A stretch of 30,904 bases of DNA, taken from WGAL01 sp964570865. Its GTDB lineage: Bacteria > Bacteroidota > Ignavibacteria > Ignavibacteriales > Melioribacteraceae. Position 1 is the first letter of the stretch, and each line of letters begins with the position of its first letter. The position numbers and the translations under genes were made by a program. The stretch lies in contig CAZMZM010000024.1 of the NCBI GenBank assembly GCA_964570865.1, positions 1 through 30,904 on the forward strand. Reading direction: 5' to 3'. The notes beneath the pieces were generated by a model. The model saw only the letters and a program-made list of their open reading frames with translations. It searched no databases and was not told the origin of the DNA. Positions 8,883-17,491 of this stretch are shown here, piece by piece.

Positions 8883-9466
8883 TTAATCGTTAAAAAATAA
8901 AGAAGCATTAAAATTACCGTAACCGAAAAGAATGCCAGAAGTGAATCCTTTTCCGATTTTAATCCTTTTTTTATATCAAACTCAGGCTGAACAACATTGT
9001 TGTTTTTGTATGAACTTAATCTCGGCAAAAACCTCGGAACATTTTTCAAGTAATCTTCAAAATCCTTTCCGAAGGTTTCCCTGAGATATTTTTCCTCACC
9101 CCAAATTATCATTCTATATTGAAAATAAAAATAAACAAACGCAATTATTTGCAGATACGGAAAAAGAGCCATTGACATTATTCCGATGCCGGTGTAAAGC
9201 AATATATTCCCGACGTAGAGCGGGTTTCGCACATGAGCAAACGCTCCTGACACTACCAAATAAGTTCCTCCCGGATCGCCGGTTGTGCGGGTTTCGCTTC
9301 CGGCTACACTAACGCCCCAAAGACGAAAAAATTCACCGATAAGGCTGATGAAAAATCCGACTGCCAAACTTAACGGAGTCGCTTGTTGATAATAGAGCAT
9401 CACCAATAAAAACGGTATTGGTGTGTAGCTGCGATATTTAAAAATTAATTTTGATAATTTTTCCAT
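8879..9466 (-). CDS. Isoprenylcysteine carboxyl methyltransferase family (ICMT/PEMT-like) membrane protein
   Basis: 195 residues with about four or five hydrophobic helices (near 17-48, 88-118 and 175-194). The core has the family pattern VSGAFAHVRNPLYVGNILL (72-90), then a WGEEKYLRETFGKDFEDY block, which is the SAM-binding part of ICMT/phospholipid methyltransferase-like enzymes. Bacterial members of this family seldom have a known substrate, and there is no prenylated CaaX protein to suggest one here. Its place between a HAD phosphatase and lpxB suggests a lipid or envelope target, but that is inference. AAGGATA before the ATG is a good ribosome binding site. The gap to the upstream HAD gene is 3 bp. 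Confidence 0.85.
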   Translation of the reverse strand: MEKLSKLIFKYRSYTPIPFLLVMLYYQQATPLSLAVGFFISLIGEFFRLWGVSVAGSETRTTGDPGGTYLVVSGAFAHVRNPLYVGNILLYTGIGIMSMALFPYLQIIAFVYFYFQYRMIIWGEEKYLRETFGKDFEDYLKNVPRFLPRLSSYKNNNVVQPEFDIKKGLKSEKDSLLAFFSVTVILMLLYFLTIK

Positions 9467-9469
9467 TTT

Positions 9470-10198
9470 CTATCCTTGTTTATAAACTTCCAAGCGTTTC
9501 AAAACAGCTTGATGGCGTTTTTTTAATTTTTTCTTGTTAACTAATTCGTTCACACGCTTTAACACATCCGAAAAGTCATGGAACGGGAAATATGTTATGC
9601 GATTTTTTTCACAATATTTTAGAAGTGATTTTTTAGCAAAAACAAAATCGACAAATTGAACCGGACAAGCATCGGAATACCCGTCGCCAATGTAAATCGT
9701 AAAATCCTCATCGCTGCTGTGGCTAATCACATGGTTACGCTTGCAGTTAGCGCACATCTTGCACTCTTCGTCAGTATAAGGAAATGTCGGCAAACATTTA
9801 CCGTCAACAAACTCAACATGATTAGAATAAACTTTTAGATGTTCCAATCCGTTCTTTTTCATGATCCGTTCGATATAATAATCAAGCCCGTCGCTAAGCA
9901 CAACAATTTCAATATTTTGAGCGTTGCAGTAATCAATAAAGTCATGTAAATAAGGGTCAATCTCAATCCATGAAATAAATTCGTCTAATTCTTTCATGTC
10001 CGGATTTTTGACGGTTTCGCAAAGTCTCTCCCAAGTTTGGATTGAAGTAATCTCTCCCGAAAGCCAAAGTTTGATTATTTCATAAGCTTTAACGGAATCG
10101 CCGAATTTCAGGATGAACTCTTCACCGACATCTTTTGTAGTTATTGTTCCATCGAAATCGATAAAAACTTTATATGTTCTTCCTTCACGCCTTATCAA
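9470..10198 (-). CDS. HAD-superfamily (IB, MtnX-like) phosphatase
   Basis: 242 residues. Motif I is DFDGTIT (nucleophile Asp14, acid Asp16), motif II the Ser of LSDGLD (about 102), and motif IV GDGYSD (Asp172, Asp176). Between them lies a cysteine cluster, CKMCANC (Cys146, 149, 152), a likely metal site of the kind seen in MtnX-type members. MtnX dephosphorylates a methionine-salvage intermediate, but no other salvage gene is here, so phosphoserine or another small phosphate ester is equally possible. The start is TTG, overlapping the smc stop as TTGA. No strong ribosome binding site is visible, so coupling to smc is likely. A lysine-rich C-terminal tail (about 220-240) follows the HAD fold. 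Confidence 0.85.
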   Translation of the reverse strand: MIRREGRTYKVFIDFDGTITTKDVGEEFILKFGDSVKAYEIIKLWLSGEITSIQTWERLCETVKNPDMKELDEFISWIEIDPYLHDFIDYCNAQNIEIVVLSDGLDYYIERIMKKNGLEHLKVYSNHVEFVDGKCLPTFPYTDEECKMCANCKRNHVISHSSDEDFTIYIGDGYSDACPVQFVDFVFAKKSLLKYCEKNRITYFPFHDFSDVLKRVNELVNKKKLKKRHQAVLKRLEVYKQG

Positions 10199-13100
10199 TT
10201 GTTTACGCCGATTTCTTCATTAAATTTTATTCCGGCTAACTTGGATATGCCTTCGTCAACCATTGTAACGCCGTACATAGTATCTGCGGCTTCCATCGTA
10301 CGCTTGTTGTGAGTAACTATTATAAACTGTGTCTTTTCCGAAAACTTACGAATCAATCTTGTGAACCTATCAACGTTTGCATCGTCAAGCGGTGCGTCAA
10401 CTTCATCCAATATACAGAAAGGCGACGGTTTGACAAGATAGAATGCAAATAACAAAGCTGTAGCCGTAAGTGTTTTTTCCCCCTGTGACAGCAAGTCGAT
10501 TGTAGTAGGCCGCTTCCCTTTCGGCTTAGCTATAATTTCAATCTTAGCTTCAAGCGGGTCATCGTTTTCTTCCATTATCAAATCAGCTTCGTCACCGGCA
10601 TCAAAGAGTGTACGGAAATTAATTTTAAAATTCTCACGTATAATCTCGAATGTATCTAAAAACTGTTGCTGAGCAGTTTCATTAATTTCTTTAATCGTTT
10701 CAACCAAATCTTTTTCAGAATCGATTAAATCGTCTCTTTGAGTATGTAAAAAGTCGAGTCTCTCTTTTTCTTCCTCATATTCGGAATACGCTAAAATATT
10801 TATCGGGCCGAGATTTTTAATTTTTTCTTTCAGCATCTGCACGTCTCTGTGAACAACTTCGAAATCAAACTCGTCATTATCATCAAATTCTTTTACTTCA
10901 AGCACGATTGAATATTCCTCTTTAATATGCTCTTCCAAACCGGTCTTTTCAAAACCGAGTTTATTGGTTTGCATATCGAGATCATGAATTTTATCTGAAG
11001 TTTCCGTACGGTTGTGTCTCAGCACACTAAGCCGCCTTTCCAATTCAGACCCGCTTCCTTTAATTTCCTTAAGCGAATTTTCAATTTCTCTTCTTTCTTC
11101 CAATAATTTATCCAACTCAAAATTTGCGTCGTCCAGTTCAAGATTATTTTCTTCGATAATTTCGTTAACGGTAACCAGTTCATTTTCGCTCTTTTCGATC
11201 GCTTCCTTACGGCGAACAATTGTATCCTCAATATTAGTAAGCTGCTTTTCTGTTTGCGACAAATGATTAATCTTATTCTGCAGTTGCCCGTTCAATCTCT
11301 CCAGTGAAACCAGTCTTTCGTTTTGCTCCTTAGCAAAATTATTATAATCATGTTCAAACGACGAAAGATTTTCTCTCTCTTCAAAAAGCGCTTTTTCTTC
11401 AGCATCCTTCAGTTCCGATAGTTTATTAAGTTCAACTTTCAAAGACTCGATTTTATCGGTAAGGTCATTGATTGAATCAACTTCACCGTTAATCTGAGAG
11501 TGAGCTTCGGCAATTTGCTCGTTAAACTTTTCTTGCTCGGTTTCCATCTTTGAGATTTGCTTTTCGAGATTATTAAGTTCATTAAAAAACCGTTTTCCCT
11601 TTTCGGAAATTACTTCCAAGTCTATTCCGGAAAATTCTTCTTCGGCGCCGTTAATTCGAGAAGAAAGATCTTCAATCTTCTTTATCTTCTTTTCACGTTC
11701 CGATTTTAAGTTTTCGATAAGCTGCTTCCGGCCGAACAAAGTTTCATCCAACTTCGGATGAGAACCGGCTTCAATAATTCCGTTAGCCTGAACGTAATCC
11801 CCATCAAGAGTAACGAATATGATTTCGGGATACTTCTTAACCAAAGCAAGTGCAGATTGAAGATCGGTGGTTACTGCAATATTATGTAATATTTTCTCAA
11901 AGTAAGGTTTCCATTTTTTATCCGCATCCACATGCTTATATGTCCAGCCGAGGAAATCTTTTTCAATCTCAAGTTTTTTCAATTTTTTGTTTTTGAAGAA
12001 ATCGTCGATCTTACCAAAAATACTTTTCGGCTCTTCCGCAATATTTTTCAAAAGATAAAAAGAAGCCTTTCCCAAATCCTCCGATTTAAGGTATTCAACC
12101 GCTTCGGTTAGAGTTTCAAAATCTTCAACAAGCAAATTGTTAAGAACATTTTTCAAAGCGGCTTCAAGTGCAAAGCGATATTTTTCATCGGCATTACCAA
12201 CATCGGCAATGAGATTTTTTTCCTTTGAAGTCCAATTGGCATTTTCAATTAAATATTTGGAACCTTTTGAAACTCCTTCGAGATTTGTAATTAAAGTCTG
12301 CAGAAATTCAATTTTATCTTCAAGCGCTCTAAGTTCGCTCTTCTCTTCAAGTTCGGCTTTTTGCAGGTCTCTTATCTTTTGTTCAAGAGCTTCTTTTTCA
12401 TTCTTCTTCTTATCCAGTTCCTCTTCCGATTCTTTAAGGAGAACCGAGACTTCGTTTTTCTCGATTTCAAGCTGCTCAATGTAACCGACTGTCTTGGCAA
12501 TTTCCGCCGTCCAATTTCTAATCCGGCTGTTTATCTGTTCGATACGGTTGTTCGCGGATTCTATCTCTTTTCGTAACGAATCTATTTCATTCTTTTTTTG
12601 ATTAAAAGAAATCTCAATATTTTTTAAATAATTTTCTTTATCGGAAAGTGCATTACGGAGTTTTTGAAGCTGTTCTCTTTTCCCTTCCAAATCATCTTTT
12701 CTTTCGTCGATTTCTTTCTTCTTAAATTCTATTTCAGTCTGAAGTTCGTTTATGTCAATTCTCGTTTCGTCAATGTCCAAGCGGTTTTCATCAAGCTGAA
12801 ATTCCAACTCCTCAATTTCTGCACTAAATCTTTCAATATTTCTTTTTAGCGACGAATCCCGTTCTTCGGCAACGGAAATATTTTTTTGCGCTTCGTGCTG
12901 CTTCTCCCTGATTCGTCCTATCTCCTGATGTTTTAATCTCAGATTTTTTTCTATTTCAATAATCTTATCACGTATTCCGATCAGCTCGGTTTCCACATTT
13001 CTGATTTCATCATCGGTTCGGACTCGCTCATTTTTCAAAATCGAAATCTGCTCGTTCATCATATTCAATTTTGATACTACAATCGAATAACGGCGTTCGG

Positions 13101-13788
13101 AATAATCAAGTTCCTTTTCTCTAAGTTCGCTCTGAAGTACGTTATATTTATCTGCACGTTTCGCTTGTCTTTCGAGTGAACGGACATTCTTTTCAACTTC
13201 CGAAACTATATCATTAACGCGAGTTAAATCACTCTTAACGTCATCGAGTTTTTTAAGCGCTAATCTTCTTCTATGTTTGTACTTGTTTACTCCTGCAGCT
13301 TCTTCGAACATCTTCCGTCGTTCGCCGGTTTTATCATTTAATATTCCTTCAACCATTTTCAATTCGATAACGGAATATGCGTTCGTCGCCATTCCGGTAT
13401 CCATAAATAGATTTGTAATATCTTTCAATCGACAAACATTTTTATTAAGAAGATATTCGCTTTCACCCGAACGAAAAATGCGGCGGGTAATCGTAACTTC
13501 GGAGTAATCGGTCGGCAGCGAGTTGTCATCATTTACAAATGTAATAGATACTTCGGACATGCCAAGCGGACGTTTGTTTTTTGTACCGTTAAATATTACA
13601 CTTTCCATTTTATCACTTCGCAAAGTGCTGCTGCGCTGTTCACCGAGCACCCAGCGGATTGCGTCAACGGTATTGGTTTTACCGCATCCGTTAGGTCCGA
13701 CGATTCCGGTAATTCCTTTATCAAACTTTAAAACAGTTTTATTTGCAAAAGATTTAAATCCGAATAATTCCAGTTTTGATATATACAA
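10195..13788 (-). CDS. smc: Chromosome segregation protein SMC
   Basis: Core of the bacterial condensin that loads on and compacts the chromosome. At 1197 residues it is full length. Walker A is GPNGCGKTN (Lys37). Two long charged coiled coils (about 165-500 and 680-1010) flank a hinge (about 505-660), and the C-terminal head has Walker B CILDEVDAPLDDAN (Asp1128, Glu1129) and the VTHNKRTMEAAD switch. The ABC signature reads LLSQGEKTLTA, with Gln1102 where many SMCs have Gly (LSGGEK). The start is TTG, and its AGGAG ribosome binding site overlaps the TAG stop of the upstream GH2-like gene, implying joint transcription and coupling. ScpA and ScpB are not in the window. Confidence 0.98.
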   Translation of the reverse strand: MYISKLELFGFKSFANKTVLKFDKGITGIVGPNGCGKTNTVDAIRWVLGEQRSSTLRSDKMESVIFNGTKNKRPLGMSEVSITFVNDDNSLPTDYSEVTITRRIFRSGESEYLLNKNVCRLKDITNLFMDTGMATNAYSVIELKMVEGILNDKTGERRKMFEEAAGVNKYKHRRRLALKKLDDVKSDLTRVNDIVSEVEKNVRSLERQAKRADKYNVLQSELREKELDYSERRYSIVVSKLNMMNEQISILKNERVRTDDEIRNVETELIGIRDKIIEIEKNLRLKHQEIGRIREKQHEAQKNISVAEERDSSLKRNIERFSAEIEELEFQLDENRLDIDETRIDINELQTEIEFKKKEIDERKDDLEGKREQLQKLRNALSDKENYLKNIEISFNQKKNEIDSLRKEIESANNRIEQINSRIRNWTAEIAKTVGYIEQLEIEKNEVSVLLKESEEELDKKKNEKEALEQKIRDLQKAELEEKSELRALEDKIEFLQTLITNLEGVSKGSKYLIENANWTSKEKNLIADVGNADEKYRFALEAALKNVLNNLLVEDFETLTEAVEYLKSEDLGKASFYLLKNIAEEPKSIFGKIDDFFKNKKLKKLEIEKDFLGWTYKHVDADKKWKPYFEKILHNIAVTTDLQSALALVKKYPEIIFVTLDGDYVQANGIIEAGSHPKLDETLFGRKQLIENLKSEREKKIKKIEDLSSRINGAEEEFSGIDLEVISEKGKRFFNELNNLEKQISKMETEQEKFNEQIAEAHSQINGEVDSINDLTDKIESLKVELNKLSELKDAEEKALFEERENLSSFEHDYNNFAKEQNERLVSLERLNGQLQNKINHLSQTEKQLTNIEDTIVRRKEAIEKSENELVTVNEIIEENNLELDDANFELDKLLEERREIENSLKEIKGSGSELERRLSVLRHNRTETSDKIHDLDMQTNKLGFEKTGLEEHIKEEYSIVLEVKEFDDNDEFDFEVVHRDVQMLKEKIKNLGPINILAYSEYEEEKERLDFLHTQRDDLIDSEKDLVETIKEINETAQQQFLDTFEIIRENFKINFRTLFDAGDEADLIMEENDDPLEAKIEIIAKPKGKRPTTIDLLSQGEKTLTATALLFAFYLVKPSPFCILDEVDAPLDDANVDRFTRLIRKFSEKTQFIIVTHNKRTMEAADTMYGVTMVDEGISKLAGIKFNEEIGVNN

Positions 13789-13797
13789 ATGAAGCTC

Positions 13798-16296
13798 CTA
13801 AAAATATTTAACTTGTGCCATTGCGCTTGAGAGATAATCAAACACATTTGCGCTTATTTGATAATAGAGTAAAAACCCGCCTATAAACAGAACTAAAATA
13901 CCGAAAGCGAAAAGATAAACGGTAGAAGGCTGTACATCAAAAACGATATAAATTCCTTTTAACACTCTAAAAAAGAGCCAAATTAAAAATATAACTACAA
14001 AAAAGTAAATCAAAAAATTGAACGAGTTCAGGTAAAGAATTTTTAAAAACAACAACTCTACAACCAATAGCAGTGTTACAGGCATTATCGCCCATGTAAT
14101 CGAATAAAAGATATTTTCATACAAAACACGGGTCCGATTGAAAACGGAGAAAAACTTAACAAGTAAGCTAATAAGAATTATGCCGAGCATTATTGCTATC
14201 CAAAGAAACATAAAAGCGTTTTTCGGGTGCCATGCCAAGTAAGAGAAATCGGTTACAAAAGAAAAACTTCCGAACGATAATAATATTTTTTCGAGGGAAA
14301 TATTACCCCGCAGAAAAAACATTACATTAACGCCAAGCAACGCAAGTGTTGCCGAAGAAATAACCATCATAAAATATGAGTGAAATCCCGATAGTAATCT
14401 TTGATCTCTAATATCGGCAAAAAAATTATAAGAACGGAACAATGCTCTTTTGGCATCTTCACGAAACTTACGTCGGGAATTTAAAATACCACCGATTAGT
14501 ACGGCCAAGAACAAAGGAAGTACAATAAAGAAAAGGGGAACTTGCGGAATGGTGTTCCCTATCGGAATCGAAACATTTTTGTTGTGATTTAACTTTTCCG
14601 AAATCACTTTGTAAGCAATGCGGCCCGGGAGCCTCTCTGTGCCGAGTATTCCGATTTTGTATAATTTGTTTTTGCTGTATGATGCGTAAAGAGAAGAATA
14701 ATCACCCGAGAAATCAATCAACGAATTAATGAAAAATCCGTTCAGGTGAAGTTTGTCATATAACTTCAATAATTCACGGAAATACTTACCCTGTGCTTCG
14801 TAAGAATTTTCGTAAAGGTAACCTTGTCTGGTTTCTTCAAAAGCAGGGTAAGTTCCTGATATGAACAATTTGCCGCGAGAGTTTTCATCCAATTTTCTTA
14901 GTACGCCGGCTTCGGGCAATCTCGATTCCGATTCGATCCCTGCAAAATCCACAACATCAAAATTGGACGGTATGGTAACAAATGTTGCATAACTTAATTT
15001 ACCGCTACTTTTAACCTTATTTGCAAAATCCGACAAGTAGGAAAATACCGGCTCGGAATCGGGCAGAAACGAACTTCCGGCTCCAAGAGCAATCACATTC
15101 GGATAATTTTCATAAAACGAAATAAAGTTTTTGACATACTCACTTAATCTTCTTTTAAAGTTAGAATCATTCAGCAAGGCGTCCGGAATAAAATTATCCG
15201 GCACTTCGACAAACGCAAACAATCCATGCTTCAGCAATAATTCCATAATGGCGTTGTTCGGAAGATTGTGAGAAAATCTGATTGTGTTAAATCCGAGCGA
15301 TTTAGCAATTTCAAAGTCTTCTTCAATTCGCTTGTACGAAAAAAGCTCGTTCGACAACTTTGAAAAAGGGGTATATTCAACACCCTTAAAATTGAAATTT
15401 TCACCGTTCAGCAGAAATCTGTTTTTTGTTTTTACAAGATTGAACAGAGGCAGATTTTGATAGTAAACATCAATTATTTTCTCATCGGATTTTAATTCAA
15501 CCTTCACTCTGTAATACTTTGCATCGGAGGGAGAATAAAGATTAGGATTCTTCAGAATAACTGAAAAATTTGCTTTCCCGTTATTCGGCTTTACCGATTT
15601 GGAAAAAAGTACAAGAGAAGAATCACTCAACAGAGTTAATGATACTTTACGGTTTCCTTTTTTAGATTCCGTACCGGAACATGAAACAACAAAATTCAGA
15701 TTTGCTCGTGAAAAGTTCTTTTCAAAATTTACACTTTTTGCAACGGATACAATTCCGTTTTTAGGAACAAACTTAAGATACACATTCCCCGAAATTCCCC
15801 CACGGTTTTCAGGAAAAAGAAAACGTTGCTTGGTAGGAATTGTTGTCTCCGAACCGAGAGCGGAATTAATTTTTATTTTCAAACTATTTTTTTGATTTTC
15901 AATCAGCAATTCACTCGGTAAAAGAACAGTCAAAGGAATTTGTCCGTATGGAAATTTGTAAAAACTTTGGTCGTTAATAAAAAATTCGGCAGAATGATCG
16001 ATTCCGTCAATAACAAGAAAAATATTGTAATCGGAAATGTCGGAAGAAGTAAAACTAATTGTTTTTTCAAACACAAGTTCATCCGTCCCGTAAAACGAAG
16101 CTGGAAGAATAACATTGGTACGGCTATCTGCAGACCTCGGAGAATAAACGTCCCAACTGTCAGTCAGTTCAATAATTTTTCTCCCTTCATATAACTTAGG
16201 GAAATCGTGGGAAAGCGGAGTAATCTTAACCGCCGCCGATAAATTTTGGACTAAAAAAAATAATAAAATTACAACAAAATTCTTCAGAAATATCAT
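13798..16296 (-). CDS. GH2-fold ectodomain fused to polytopic membrane domain; likely non-catalytic
   Basis: 832 residues. A signal peptide (about 1-21) leads into a glycoside hydrolase family 2 layout: jelly-roll sugar-binding domain (about 40-180), Ig-like domain (185-285) and TIM barrel (288-575). The barrel has clear GH2 marks: FLLNGENFNFKGVEY (294-308), SLGFNTIRFSHNLP (333-346) and LLKHGLFAFVEVP. The acid/base Asn-Glu should follow YPNVIA but the site reads LGAGSS (404-409). The nucleophile Glu should lie in the strand reading FISGTYPA (478-485), where Gly481 stands instead. From about 586 to 815 there are roughly seven membrane helices, loosely Yip1-like. I infer a membrane-anchored carbohydrate-binding pseudoenzyme. 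It lies 9 bp before smc and has its own promoter candidate. Confidence 0.75.
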   Translation of the reverse strand: MIFLKNFVVILLFFLVQNLSAAVKITPLSHDFPKLYEGRKIIELTDSWDVYSPRSADSRTNVILPASFYGTDELVFEKTISFTSSDISDYNIFLVIDGIDHSAEFFINDQSFYKFPYGQIPLTVLLPSELLIENQKNSLKIKINSALGSETTIPTKQRFLFPENRGGISGNVYLKFVPKNGIVSVAKSVNFEKNFSRANLNFVVSCSGTESKKGNRKVSLTLLSDSSLVLFSKSVKPNNGKANFSVILKNPNLYSPSDAKYYRVKVELKSDEKIIDVYYQNLPLFNLVKTKNRFLLNGENFNFKGVEYTPFSKLSNELFSYKRIEEDFEIAKSLGFNTIRFSHNLPNNAIMELLLKHGLFAFVEVPDNFIPDALLNDSNFKRRLSEYVKNFISFYENYPNVIALGAGSSFLPDSEPVFSYLSDFANKVKSSGKLSYATFVTIPSNFDVVDFAGIESESRLPEAGVLRKLDENSRGKLFISGTYPAFEETRQGYLYENSYEAQGKYFRELLKLYDKLHLNGFFINSLIDFSGDYSSLYASYSKNKLYKIGILGTERLPGRIAYKVISEKLNHNKNVSIPIGNTIPQVPLFFIVLPLFLAVLIGGILNSRRKFREDAKRALFRSYNFFADIRDQRLLSGFHSYFMMVISSATLALLGVNVMFFLRGNISLEKILLSFGSFSFVTDFSYLAWHPKNAFMFLWIAIMLGIILISLLVKFFSVFNRTRVLYENIFYSITWAIMPVTLLLVVELLFLKILYLNSFNFLIYFFVVIFLIWLFFRVLKGIYIVFDVQPSTVYLFAFGILVLFIGGFLLYYQISANVFDYLSSAMAQVKYF

Positions 16297-16333
16297 TCTC
16301 GGACTATACCTAAAAATTTAAAAATTAGAATTT

Positions 16334-16364
16334 TAAAGATACGAAATAAATGGAGCCATAGCAA
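16334..16364 (-). promoter_or_regulatory. Bacteroidota-type promoter before the GH2-like gene and smc
   Basis: On the minus strand TTG (16362-16364) is followed by exactly 20 nt and TATCTTTA (16334-16341), close to the Bacteroidota pattern TTTG-N19-21-TAnnTTTG. It lies in the 93-bp gap between comF and the GH2-like gene, about 38 nt before that ATG. It would drive the GH2-like gene, smc and the genes behind them. No experimental support; based on consensus and position. Confidence 0.5.
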
Positions 16365-16389
16365 GCATAAGTTATTGTAATTAAAGCGA

Positions 16390-17079
16390 TTAAAGCAGAG
16401 GCATCGCAGCGGAAACAAGTATAATCCCTGAAGCCCCTTCCATTCTTATCTGTTTTGCCAACTCCCGGATTGTTGCCCCGGTTGTAACAACATCATCAAC
16501 GATAATTATTCTTTTATCCCTAATTTTATCGGAAGAAACAATTTTGAATGCCCCTGAAATATTCTGAAATCTTTCTTCCTTGTTGTAAGTAGTTTGCGAT
16601 TCCGTGTATTTCACCCTTTTGGCAACACCTTTGGCAATCGGAATATTGAGTGTATCGGAAATTCCTTTTGCTATCCAATATGCTTGATTATAACCTCTTT
16701 CGGCTTTTTTTAGTCGATGTAACGGAATGGGAATTATCATGTCGGCACTAAATTTATTTAGTTGGTTTTTATATGTTTTCGCTATTTGAGTTCCCAAAAA
16801 TTTTCCCGAACGGAAAGCGTTTGAATATTTCAATTTATGTAGTAAAGCCCTGATTGGTGCGTCCTTGTCAAAAACATAGAGCGGATAAAATCCGGTGATA
16901 AAAGGAGTATCTGAGAATTTTCTGTTAAAATTGAATGAGATTTGAGCCGGGGTTAAGGGAACTAATTTTGCTTTGCACGAAGCACAGAGAACTTCCTCAT
17001 CCGCGGAAAGCCGTTCTTCGCATGATAGGCAACTTCTCGGAAGGAAAAAATCAAAAAAATTGATTGCGATTTTTTTTAT
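16390..17079 (-). CDS. comF: ComF family phosphoribosyltransferase-like protein with apparent AUA start
   Basis: ComF proteins support DNA uptake or processing of incoming single strands; the fold is a phosphoribosyltransferase (PRT). The C-terminal PRT site IIIVDDVVTTGATI and the IPIPLHRLKKAERGYNQA block are clear. The first ATG/GTG/TTG codon in this frame is a TTG at 16831-16833, inside the fold, giving only 147 residues. The frame stays open upstream and encodes the typical N-terminal zinc ribbon CLSC (17020-17031) ... CASC (16975-16986), then FITGFYPLYVFD and LLHKLKYSNAF. No ATG, GTG or TTG occurs between the stop at 17128-17130 and the internal TTG. The best start is ATA (17077-17079), 4 nt after AAGGGG and overlapping the hemerythrin TAA as ATAA. 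That gives 229 residues, the family norm. Function is confident, the exact start is not. Confidence 0.85.
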   Translation of the reverse strand: MKKIAINFFDFFLPRSCLSCEERLSADEEVLCASCKAKLVPLTPAQISFNFNRKFSDTPFITGFYPLYVFDKDAPIRALLHKLKYSNAFRSGKFLGTQIAKTYKNQLNKFSADMIIPIPLHRLKKAERGYNQAYWIAKGISDTLNIPIAKGVAKRVKYTESQTTYNKEERFQNISGAFKIVSSDKIRDKRIIIVDDVVTTGATIRELAKQIRMEGASGIILVSAAMPLL

Positions 17080-17480
17080 TTCGCCCCTTTTTCTACTAAT
17101 TCTTTTCCCATTTTTTTGTCGTGGAACTTAAAATGATTTATCATCCAATCATGAAACAAATACAACATTTGTTCCGAAAGTCCAATTTTATTTTCTTCGA
17201 AATCCCTCAATAATTCTCTCAATATCCTCAACAATCTGTCGTGCTGAGCCTTGTGGGAAAAATAATTAAAAGTCTTGTACTGTTTCATCAAATTTTCTTC
17301 ATTAACAAAATGGTCAACATTCAGTTGATAAAACTCCTTCAAAAGCTCCAAAATATGAGAACGTTCATTCGAATCTTTTAGTTCGTAAAGTTTGTTTATT
17401 ATTTCCGCTGCCCTGTTGTGTTCATTATCCACGGATTTAATTCCGGTATTAAAACTTTCATTCCAATCAAGAAAATTCAT
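17076..17480 (-). CDS. Bacteriohemerythrin
   Basis: A 134-residue single-domain oxygen-binding protein. All seven di-iron ligands of the family are present: His21, His57, Glu61, His76, His80, His116 and Asp121, in the pattern H, HxxxE, HxxxH, HxxxxD. Members bind or sense O2 in the cytosol, supplying oxygenases or buffering oxygen. I start it at the ATG rather than the TTG one codon upstream, because AGAGG (17486-17490) is then correctly spaced. It lies 11 bp after the VWA gene and overlaps the likely comF start. Neither neighbour suggests a specific oxygen-dependent partner. Confidence 0.93.
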   Translation of the reverse strand: MNFLDWNESFNTGIKSVDNEHNRAAEIINKLYELKDSNERSHILELLKEFYQLNVDHFVNEENLMKQYKTFNYFSHKAQHDRLLRILRELLRDFEENKIGLSEQMLYLFHDWMINHFKFHDKKMGKELVEKGAK

Positions 17481-17491
17481 CAAAACCTCTT

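Noticed and set aside
12137..12484. 115-codon open frame antisense to smc, and similar plus-strand frames at 11012-11266 and 13523-13792
   Set aside because: Serine/phenylalanine-rich translations are the usual shadow of glutamate/lysine-rich coiled coil on the other strand; no ribosome binding site or family match.
16390..16833. Short 147-residue comF from TTG
   Set aside because: It begins inside the fold and drops the intact zinc ribbon encoded just upstream in the same frame.
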